A DNA stretch of 64,000 bases from Chloroflexota bacterium (GTDB lineage Bacteria > Chloroflexota > Limnocylindria > Limnocylindrales > CSP1-4). How positions within the stretch are numbered: the first letter of the stretch is position 1; every line of letters begins with the position of its first letter. The stretch lies in the NCBI GenBank assembly GCA_016191395.1, contig JACPOS010000031.1, forward strand, positions 23,671-87,670. The letters are read 5' to 3'. The notes beneath the pieces were generated by a model. The model saw only the letters and a program-made list of their open reading frames with translations. It made no database searches and had not been told where the DNA came from. The position numbers and the translations under genes were made by a program. Below, one piece after another: positions 58,193 to 64,000 of this stretch.

Positions 58193-58735
58193 ATGACCGG
58201 GAGCGACGACGCGTCGGAGAGCGGCGCAACTGGGACCGGCGGCACGAACCGCATCCCCTCGTTGGGACCGCGCGGCGAGGGCTGGGTGGCGCTCCAGGTC
58301 GTGTGCTTCGGGCTCATCGCGGTCGCGCTCGCCTATGCGCCGCCCGAGACCGACACGGATATGGCCGCGATCGGGACGCGGCAGATCATGGGGTACATGG
58401 TCGGGATGATCGGCGCGGTGCTGCTCGGCGCGGGGATCGCCGAGCTCCGGCGCGCGAAGGCGCTCACCGCGGTCCCCCATCCGCTGCCCGGGGCAACGCT
58501 GGTCGAACGCGGGCCCTACCGATTCGTGCGGCACCCGATCTACGGCGGCCTGATCCTCGGCGCGCTGGGCCTCGCGGTCATCACGCCCTGGCCCGGCACC
58601 TTCGCGGCGGTTGGGCTGCTCGCCGTCGTCCTCGACCTCAAGCGCCGCCGCGAGGAAGCCTGGCTCGGCGACAGGTACCCCGGATATGCGGCCTACCGCG
58701 GTCGGACGAGGGCGCTGATCCCGTTCCTGTACTAG
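58193..58735 (+). CDS. Isoprenylcysteine carboxyl methyltransferase (ICMT/PEMT)-like membrane protein
   Basis: A 180-residue integral membrane protein with about four spans (WVALQVVCFGLIAVALAYA, QIMGYMVGMIGAVLLGAGI, GLILGALGLAVITPWPGTFAAVGLLAVVLD). The ICMT signature is present: LVERGPYRFVRHPIYGGLI and EEAWLGDRYPGYAAYRGRTR, the SAM-binding half. Bacterial members methylate lipids, small molecules or are of unknown substrate. Chosen start ATG 58193, one base after the phosphoribosyltransferase stop; an ATG at 58181 inside that gene is also in frame. The two genes are clearly one unit. Confidence 0.85.
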   Translation: MTGSDDASESGATGTGGTNRIPSLGPRGEGWVALQVVCFGLIAVALAYAPPETDTDMAAIGTRQIMGYMVGMIGAVLLGAGIAELRRAKALTAVPHPLPGATLVERGPYRFVRHPIYGGLILGALGLAVITPWPGTFAAVGLLAVVLDLKRRREEAWLGDRYPGYAAYRGRTRALIPFLY

Positions 58736-58766
58736 CGCGAAGCCACGTCACGCCGCGCCGCAACGG

Positions 58767-59096
58767 CTACGAGTGCATCTCCAGCTCGTGCCGCTGGAGC
58801 ACCTTCAGCAGCCGATCGATGGCCTTGAGCAGCGGCTCGGTGGCGTCTTCCGGCAGCGCGTCACGGATCGAGTCTTTGGGACCGTAGGCGGACCTGGCGC
58901 GTCGCGCGACCGCATGGAGGCTGGTGATCGGGTCGTCGCGGAGGCGCTCCGGCAGCGGCGCCAGGTAGCGCGCCCAGCGCTCGTTGCCCATCGACTGGGC
59001 GACCGCCAGCGCGTGATCGGCGGCTCGCGCGGCCTCGAGCGCGGTCGAATCGATCTCGGGGACCTCGTGCCTCGCGGGACTCGCGCGCCCGGCCAC
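58767..59096 (-). CDS. Small helical protein of unknown function (109 aa)
   Basis: Family not recognised. There is no signal or membrane span; the protein is mostly helical with charged residues (ALEAARAADHALAVAQSMGNERW, ITSLHAVARRARSAYGPKDSI, LLKAIDRLLKVLQRHELEM). GTG start 2 nt after the uvrA stop makes it a likely second gene of a uvrA operon. Its role in repair is possible only by position. It converges on the ICMT-like gene with a 31-nt gap. Confidence 0.65.
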   Translation of the reverse strand: MAGRASPARHEVPEIDSTALEAARAADHALAVAQSMGNERWARYLAPLPERLRDDPITSLHAVARRARSAYGPKDSIRDALPEDATEPLLKAIDRLLKVLQRHELEMHS

Positions 59097-59098
59097 CC

Positions 59099-62000
59099 CT
59101 AGCGCGCGGCGGGGACGCCGCCGCGACTGCGTCGAGCCGCAGCCTCGCGACCGTTCCCGGCATCGGCTGCCATCGCTTCCGGGTCGATCGGCACCGCGAC
59201 CGCGCGAACGCGCCCGGCGGCCTCCGCGAACGTTACGTCCGACAGCGGCACGAGCGGCTCGCCGCGCAGGACGCGCGCGAGGTACTCGCCGGTGGCGGAT
59301 CTGGGCGCCTTCGCGATCTGCTCCGGCGTGCCCTGGGCGACGATCTCGCCGCCGCGCGCGCCGCCCTCCGGCCCCAGGTCAATGATCCAGTCGGCCGTCT
59401 TGATCACGTCCAGGTTGTGCTCGATGACGATCACCGTGTTGCCCGTCTCCACGAGCCGATGCAGCACCTGGAGCAGCTTCTCCACGTCCGCGAAGTGCAG
59501 GCCGGTCGTGGGCTCGTCCAGGACGTAGACCGTCTTGCCCGTCGCGCGCCGCGACAGCTCCGTGGAGAGCTTGACTCTTTGCGCCTCGCCGCCGGAGAGG
59601 GTGGTCGCCGGCTGGCCGAGGTGGATGTAGCCGAGGCCCACGTCGTTGAGCGTCTGGAGCTTCGCGGCGATGTTCGACACCGGCCGGAAGAACTCCAGCG
59701 CCTCCTCGACGGTCATCTCGAGGACGTCTGCGATGGAGCGGCCCTTGTAGTGGATCTCCAGCGCCTCGCGGTTGTAGCGGGCGCCCTTGCAGACCTCGCA
59801 CGGCACGTAGACATCCGGCAGGAACTGCATCTCGATCTTGATGATCCCGTCGCCCTTGCAGTGCTCGCACCGGCCGCCCTTGACGTTGAAGCTGAAGCGC
59901 CCGGGCCCGTAGCCGCGGACGCGCGCCTCCGGGACGGCCGCGAACAGCTCGCGGATGGTGGTGAACAGCCCGACGTACGTCGCGGGGTTGGACCTGGGCG
60001 TCCGCCCGATGGGGCTCTGGTCGATCTCGATGACCTTGTCGACCTGCTTCAGCCCCTCGATCGAGTCGTGCTTGCCGACCGGCTCGCGCGACCCGAACAG
60101 CTCTCGCGCGAGGGCCCGGTACAGGACCTCCGTGACGAGCGTGGACTTGCCGCTGCCCGACACGCCGGTGACCGCCGTGAACGTTCCGAGCGGGAACTCC
60201 ACGTCCAGGCCCTTGAGGTTGTGCTGGCGCGCGCCCTTCACGACGAGCTTCTTGCCACTCCCCTTTCGGCGATGCTCGGGGACCGGCACCGCGCGCTCGC
60301 CACGGAGGAACGCGCCCGTGATGGACCGCGGCTCGTCGAGGACGGCGTCGAGCCGCCCGTTGGCGATGATCTCGCCGCCGTGCTCGCCCGCGCCGGGCCC
60401 GATGTCGATGACCCAGTCGGCCGTCCGAATCGTCTCCTCGTCGTGCTCGACGACGAGGACGGTGTTGCCGAGGTCTCGCAGCCGCGTCAGGGTCGCGATG
60501 AGCTTCGCGTTGTCGCGCTGGTGCAGCCCGATCGACGGCTCGTCCAGGATGTACAGCACGCCCATCAGGGTGGTGCCGATCTGGGTCGCCAGGCGGATCC
60601 GCTGCGCCTCGCCGCCGCTGAGGGTCTGCGAGGTCCGGTTCACCGTGAGGTAGTCGAGGCCAACGTCCACGAGGAACCCGAGCCGTGCCCGGATCTCCTT
60701 GAGCACCTGGTAGGCGATTGTCTTCTCGCGATCGGAGATGCGGCTCGGAAGCGCGAGTGCCCACTCCAGCGCGTCGGTGATCGCGAGGTCCGCGACGTCA
60801 GAGATGTCGCGCCCGTCCACGGTCACGCCGAGCGCCTCCGGCCGAAGCCGTTTCCCCCCGCAGGCGGGACACGGCCGCTCGACCATGTATCGCTCCAGCT
60901 CCGCCTTGATGAACTCGGAGTCGGTCTCCTTGTACCGCCGCTCGAGGTTCACGACCGCGCCCTCGAACGTGGCGTTGTACGAGTTCTCGCCGCGCTCGTG
61001 CTTGTAACGGATGACGACCTTCTCGTCCTTCGGGGCGAAGAGGAGGTGCTGGATCGCCTCCGCGGGCAGGTCCCGCAATGGCTTCTTCGGATCCCAGCCG
61101 TGGCTGAGGAAGACTGCCTCGGTGATCTTGAGCCGCCAGCTCGCGTCGGTCGCAAGCCGCGCCCACGGCACCACGGCACCTTGGGCAACGCTCTTGCCGC
61201 GGTCCGGGATGACGAGGTCCGGGTCGATCTCCAGGCGCGTGCCCAGGCCGGTGCACGTTGGGCACGCACCGTGCGGGGAGTTGAAGGAGAAGCTGCGCGG
61301 CTCCAGCTCGTCGATGGTGGTGCCGTCGTACGGGCATGAGTAGCGCTCGCTGAACTGGCGGTCCTCGAACTCCGGCGGCTCGCCCTCGCGCGGCGCCGGC
61401 GCGATCAGGACCACCCCTTCGCCCAGCCGCAGCGCCGTCTCGATGCTGTCCGCGAGCCGCGGCCGATCCGGGTCCTCCAGCGCCTCGCCCGTTGCGGGAT
61501 CCACCGGCCGACCGAGCTCGTCGCGCGTCCACGGCAGCGGCGTGGCCCCATCCTCGCCCACCGGCGGCTCCGCACGCCGGACGACATACCGATCGACGAC
61601 GACCTCGATCGTGTGGCGCTTGTACTTGTCGAGGGTCGGGGCATCGGCGAGGTCGTACTGCTCGCCGTCCACGCGCACGCGCACGAACCCCTGCTTGCGT
61701 GCCGCCTCGAAGATCCGATCGCCCTCGGTCTTGCGATCCTTGATGAGCGGGCCCAGCACGAGCAGCCGCGTCCCCTCCGGCATCGCAAGCACCTGGTCCA
61801 CGATCTGCTGCACGGTCTGGCGCTCGATCGCGTGGCCGTTCGGACAGTGCGGGATCCCGATGCGCGCGAACAGCAGCCGGAGGTGGTCGTAGATCTCGGT
61901 GACGGTGCCGACCGTCGATCGCGGGTTGCGTGACGCGCCCTTCTGGTCGATGGAGATGGCGGGGCTCAGGCCATCGATCTGGTCGACGTCCGGCTTCTCC

Positions 62001-62209
62001 ATCTGGCCCAGGAACTGCCGCGCGTACGCGCTCAGGCTCTCGACGTATCGGCGCTGCCCCTCGGCGTAGATCGTGTCGAACGCGAGGCTGCTCTTGCCGC
62101 TGCCGCTGAGGCCCGTGATGACCACGAGCCGGTCGCGCGGGAACGCCACGTCCACGTTCTTGAGGTTGTGCTCGCGCGCGCCGCGCACGACGATCTGATC
62201 CTGGGGCAC
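59099..62209 (-). CDS. uvrA: Excinuclease ABC subunit A
   Basis: UvrA is the damage-sensing ATPase of nucleotide excision repair. Two ABC modules are present: Walker [15 protein letters not shown] and [14 protein letters not shown], signature motifs [14 protein letters not shown] and [14 protein letters not shown], and Walker B sequences [13 protein letters not shown] and [12 protein letters not shown]. Zinc-finger Cys pairs read CPTCTGLG and CPACGGK (first half) and CEHCKGDG with CEVCKGARY (second half). At 1036 residues it is about 90 longer than E. coli UvrA, mainly in the first signature domain (text [16 protein letters not shown] region) and a C-terminal tail. GTG start 7 nt after TAGACT. 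Confidence 0.97.
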   Translation of the reverse strand: MPQDQIVVRGAREHNLKNVDVAFPRDRLVVITGLSGSGKSSLAFDTIYAEGQRRYVESLSAYARQFLGQMEKPDVDQIDGLSPAISIDQKGASRNPRSTVGTVTEIYDHLRLLFARIGIPHCPNGHAIERQTVQQIVDQVLAMPEGTRLLVLGPLIKDRKTEGDRIFEAARKQGFVRVRVDGEQYDLADAPTLDKYKRHTIEVVVDRYVVRRAEPPVGEDGATPLPWTRDELGRPVDPATGEALEDPDRPRLADSIETALRLGEGVVLIAPAPREGEPPEFEDRQFSERYSCPYDGTTIDELEPRSFSFNSPHGACPTCTGLGTRLEIDPDLVIPDRGKSVAQGAVVPWARLATDASWRLKITEAVFLSHGWDPKKPLRDLPAEAIQHLLFAPKDEKVVIRYKHERGENSYNATFEGAVVNLERRYKETDSEFIKAELERYMVERPCPACGGKRLRPEALGVTVDGRDISDVADLAITDALEWALALPSRISDREKTIAYQVLKEIRARLGFLVDVGLDYLTVNRTSQTLSGGEAQRIRLATQIGTTLMGVLYILDEPSIGLHQRDNAKLIATLTRLRDLGNTVLVVEHDEETIRTADWVIDIGPGAGEHGGEIIANGRLDAVLDEPRSITGAFLRGERAVPVPEHRRKGSGKKLVVKGARQHNLKGLDVEFPLGTFTAVTGVSGSGKSTLVTEVLYRALARELFGSREPVGKHDSIEGLKQVDKVIEIDQSPIGRTPRSNPATYVGLFTTIRELFAAVPEARVRGYGPGRFSFNVKGGRCEHCKGDGIIKIEMQFLPDVYVPCEVCKGARYNREALEIHYKGRSIADVLEMTVEEALEFFRPVSNIAAKLQTLNDVGLGYIHLGQPATTLSGGEAQRVKLSTELSRRATGKTVYVLDEPTTGLHFADVEKLLQVLHRLVETGNTVIVIEHNLDVIKTADWIIDLGPEGGARGGEIVAQGTPEQIAKAPRSATGEYLARVLRGEPLVPLSDVTFAEAAGRVRAVAVPIDPEAMAADAGNGREAAARRSRGGVPAAR

Positions 62210-62515
62210 GTCGCCAAGTCTACCCGAGTCGCCAGGACTCGTACAGGCGTTCTATTTGCCAAGTCCCGCACCCGACCGCACCCGCCCGAGTCGGGCCCGC
62301 CCTGCCAGGGCTGCCGAATGCCACGATCCCGTCGCTCGCGCACCTGTCAGGTGCGAAACCAGCATCGAACCGGCCGCGGGAGCCTCCCCGCAGTGCCACT
62401 TGCCGTCGCGAGCAGACCTGTGAGGGTCGCCGCCGACCGCATACGGTCAAAGCGCAGCCCGCCCAGGTGTGCGCGAGATAAGCCGAAGGTGACCGGCGCT
62501 CGGTTCAATGGGCCC
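62210..62515. other. Intergenic region between uvrA and the XRE-domain gene
   Basis: 306 bases with no supportable gene. It contains the uvrA -10 and a 14-bp inverted repeat GACCG-CATA-CGGTC (62435-62448). A plus-strand frame stays open through it, but this is high-GC shadow. Confidence 0.6.
62217..62222 (-). promoter_or_regulatory. -10 element (TAGACT) of uvrA, predicted leaderless
   Basis: TAGACT followed by 7 nt and the uvrA GTG at 62209, the same hexamer and spacing as rapZ. No LexA-like box is obvious near it. Confidence 0.6.
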
Positions 62516-63256
62516 ATGAAGGCATCCGCACCGAACCGGTCCGAGCGACAGGCTGCCGCCCGGGGAGCGCTCAGAGCTCGGGCGAGGCTGGTGGAGGATC
62601 TCGAGCGCCTCTGCGCGGACGCCGGCGTCCCGCTCGAGACCCTCGCCACGGCAGCCGGTGTGCCAGGAAGCTACCTGCGACGGATCATGGCCGGCAAGGC
62701 CCATCCGTCGCTGGAGACCTACTCGAAACTCGCGGCGCCGCTCGGGGCAGACCTGGCGACGCGCATCTATCCGAACACGGGACCGACGGTCCGCGATCGC
62801 CACCAGGCGAGGATCGTGGAAGCGTTCCTCCAGATCCTCCATCCGAGGTGGAAGCCCGCGACGGAAGTGGCAGTTCGACAGCCGGCGCGCGGCTGGATCG
62901 ACGTCGTGCTCCATGAGCCGCGCGAGGCGCTGGTGGCGGCGGTCGAGATCGAGTCCGACATCAGGCGGCTCGAGCAGCAACTGCGCTGGGCACGCATGAA
63001 GGCGGACTCGCTGCCGTCCTCGGATGCCTGGCCTCGGCACGGCGACCCGCCGCGGACCTCGCAACTATTGATCGTGCGGCGAACGCGAGCGACGCGGCAG
63101 ACGGCGCTGGAGTTTGCGCGCCAGCTGGCCCTTGCCTACCCCGCCCACCCCGAGGACGCGCTGGCGGCGCTCACGGGAACCGCGGCGTGGCCGGGCTCGG
63201 CGATGCTTTGGGCGCAGATCAACCTGGACAGGGTCCGGTTCGTGCCGAGTCGCTGA
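62516..63256 (+). CDS. XRE-type helix-turn-helix protein with C-terminal nuclease-like domain
   Basis: A 246-residue two-part protein. Residues about 25-85 form an XRE helix-turn-helix (LERLCADAGVPLETLATAAGV, then PGSYLRRIMAGKAHPSLETYSKLAAPL). The rest has no recognised family. It reads EVAVRQPARGWIDVVLHEP, AAVEIESDIRRLEQQLRWARMKADSL and SQLLIVRRTRATRQTALEFARQL, a strand-strand-helix layout with Glu, Asp and Glu-x-Glu reminiscent of PD-(D/E)XK restriction-like folds, but that is inference. A chosen ATG at 62516 is the first start matching the domain. It may be an orphan regulator or part of a toxin/defence unit with no partner visible here. Confidence 0.65.
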   Translation: MKASAPNRSERQAAARGALRARARLVEDLERLCADAGVPLETLATAAGVPGSYLRRIMAGKAHPSLETYSKLAAPLGADLATRIYPNTGPTVRDRHQARIVEAFLQILHPRWKPATEVAVRQPARGWIDVVLHEPREALVAAVEIESDIRRLEQQLRWARMKADSLPSSDAWPRHGDPPRTSQLLIVRRTRATRQTALEFARQLALAYPAHPEDALAALTGTAAWPGSAMLWAQINLDRVRFVPSR

Positions 63257-63267
63257 TCGGCACGGGC

Positions 63268-63273
63268 TATCCT
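63268..63273 (+). promoter_or_regulatory. -10 element (TATCCT) of the GNAT gene, predicted leaderless
   Basis: TATCCT followed by 7 nt and the ATG at 63281. The hexamer and spacing are the same as for the LCP gene at 18474. Confidence 0.6.
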
Positions 63274-63280
63274 GCCGCGC

Positions 63281-63865
63281 ATGTTCGAGCTGAGGCGCGC
63301 GGAGCCGGCGGACATGCCTGCGGCGTTCGCGATCTTCCGGCGTTCGATCATCGAGTACATCCACCGGATCGGGATCCTCGACTCGGCCGAGGTCACCGAC
63401 GAGATGCTCGACGAGGCATGGGTGCAGCGCGGTCCGTGGGTGGAGCACCTGTGGCGCACCGCCGCGGAGAACTGGCTGGCGGTCGACGAGGACGGGCGGC
63501 CGATCGGCTGGGCGATGAGCAACGAGCGCGACGGGCACCTGGAGCTCGCGTTCTTCTTCGTCGAGCCAGGCGTCCAGTCGAAGGGGCTGGGCAAGGCGCT
63601 CCTGGAGCGCGCCATGCCGGTCGGGCGAGGTCGGCATCGCGCCATCCTCGCGACGCTCGATCCGCGCGCACTGAGCCTGTACCTGCGGTCGGGCGTCCGA
63701 TACGTGACGGGCGTCGTCGATCTCTATGGGCCACCGAGCTCGATCGAGGTCGAGACGGATCTCGCCTTCGAGCGGCTCGAACGGACGGCGGCGGCCGTCG
63801 AGCTGATCGGCGGGGTCGAGCAGGAGCTGCTGGGGCATCGACGGGACATCGACATCGAGTTGTGA
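63281..63865 (+). CDS. GNAT-family N-acetyltransferase
   Basis: A 194-residue acetyl-CoA-dependent N-acetyltransferase of unknown substrate. It opens with the GNAT start MFELRRAEPADMPAAFAIF. The acetyl-CoA loop VQSKGLGKALLERA (Q-x-x-G-x-G) follows the beta4 strand LELAFFFVEP, and LSLYLRSGVRYV matches the last strand pair. The family acetylates amines of antibiotics, proteins or small molecules. Length and layout are normal. A TATCCT hexamer 7 nt upstream predicts a leaderless mRNA; a strong hairpin follows the gene. Confidence 0.88.
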   Translation: MFELRRAEPADMPAAFAIFRRSIIEYIHRIGILDSAEVTDEMLDEAWVQRGPWVEHLWRTAAENWLAVDEDGRPIGWAMSNERDGHLELAFFFVEPGVQSKGLGKALLERAMPVGRGRHRAILATLDPRALSLYLRSGVRYVTGVVDLYGPPSSIEVETDLAFERLERTAAAVELIGGVEQELLGHRRDIDIEL

Positions 63866-63870
63866 GCGGG

Positions 63871-63909
63871 CATGAAAGCTGCAGAGAGTTGAGCACGAAA
63901 AGTGCAGAG
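63871..63909 (+). repeat. Short imperfect direct repeat after the GNAT gene
   Basis: CATGAAAGCTGCAGAG (63871-63886) and CACGAAAAGTGCAGAG (63894-63909) match at 13 of 16 positions, 23 nt apart. It lies between the GNAT stop and its terminator. No element ends or genes accompany it. Confidence 0.4.
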
Positions 63910-63940
63910 GCCCTCGGGGTGACCCGAGGGCTCCTTGTTT
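63910..63940 (+). terminator. Rho-independent terminator of the GNAT gene
   Basis: GCCCTCGGG and CCCGAGGGC form a perfect 9-bp stem with a GTGA loop, followed by TCCTTGTTT, 44 nt after the GNAT stop. The remaining 60 bases to the window edge show nothing I can support. Confidence 0.75.
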
Positions 63941-64000
63941 GGACCGACAAACGCGAGGTCCCCCCTGTCAGGCTCGGGCTGCTGAGCTTCGAACCGACGA

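Noticed and set aside
63960..64000. tRNA-like T-loop text (CTTCGAACC) at the window end
   Set aside because: The flanking stem does not pair (GTCGG against CTCAG) and no anticodon or acceptor arm follows before the edge.

Overview
The window is a dense, high-GC bacterial chromosome segment. Core housekeeping operons dominate, with only small accessory patches. Gene content and style (short intergenic gaps, many ATGA/GTGA/TGATG stop-start overlaps, GTG and TTG starts, WhiA/YvcK/RapZ, an LCP protein, lipoproteins, TatAC, SecDF/SecG, an F420/FMN-type luciferase-like oxidoreductase remnant) fit an uncultured-type Chloroflexota lineage (Limnocylindria/Ellin6529-like). That placement is inference from family content, not from a tree.

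Layout, left to right. (1) 1-2369: an Asp23/Gls24 gene cut by the window edge, divergent from rpmB, then a lower-GC patch of three overlapping genes for unknown exported proteins. (2) 2430-18420, all minus: a long run read from ileS to lspA, an RluD-type pseudouridine synthase, gmk, priA, a small Ala-rich protein, def, fmt, a lone molybdenum-hydroxylase large subunit, rlmN, rpe, dtd and a frameshifted LLM oxidoreductase. (3) 18487-20268: an LCP cell-wall ligase gene divergent from ileS. (4) 20508-25064, minus: rpsF-ssb-rpsR followed by TauE/SafE, DUF1634 and a CaCA exchanger, then ilvE. (5) 25214-34630: a CpaE/MinD-like ATPase, small enzymes, a class V aminotransferase, HtpX/LemA, a hydrolase-cyclase fusion, and eight scattered minus-strand tRNAs (Leu-TAA, Cys, Gln, Gly, Phe, Val, Leu-GAG, Leu-CAG). 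(6) 34659-42097, minus: rapZ-yvcK-whiA-tpiA-gpmI-secG and an orphan solute-binding protein. (7) 42122-49733, minus: secD-secF-recJ-TolB-like-pyrF-tatA-tatC. (8) 50024-64000: uvrC, an exported 5'-nucleotidase, a lipoprotein, a compact UvrD-like helicase, an unusual control region, a phosphoribosyltransferase/methyltransferase pair, uvrA, an XRE-domain protein and a GNAT acetyltransferase.

The window therefore groups protein export (SecDF, SecG, TatAC, LspA), translation and its quality control (IleRS, Fmt, Def, RlmN, Dtd, S6, S18, L28), nucleotide and central carbon metabolism (Gmk, PyrF, TpiA, GpmI, Rpe) and DNA repair (UvrA, UvrC, RecJ, PriA, SSB).

Two regulatory signals stand out. First, many genes have a TANNNT -10-like hexamer only 6-8 nt before the start codon and no Shine-Dalgarno site, which predicts leaderless mRNAs. 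Second, 57456-57630 carries four copies of a 17-bp palindrome with centres 42, 74 and 42 bp apart. It is followed by a predicted leaderless five-codon ORF whose stop overlaps the start of the phosphoribosyltransferase gene. I saw no CRISPR array, intact insertion sequence, prophage or rRNA gene.
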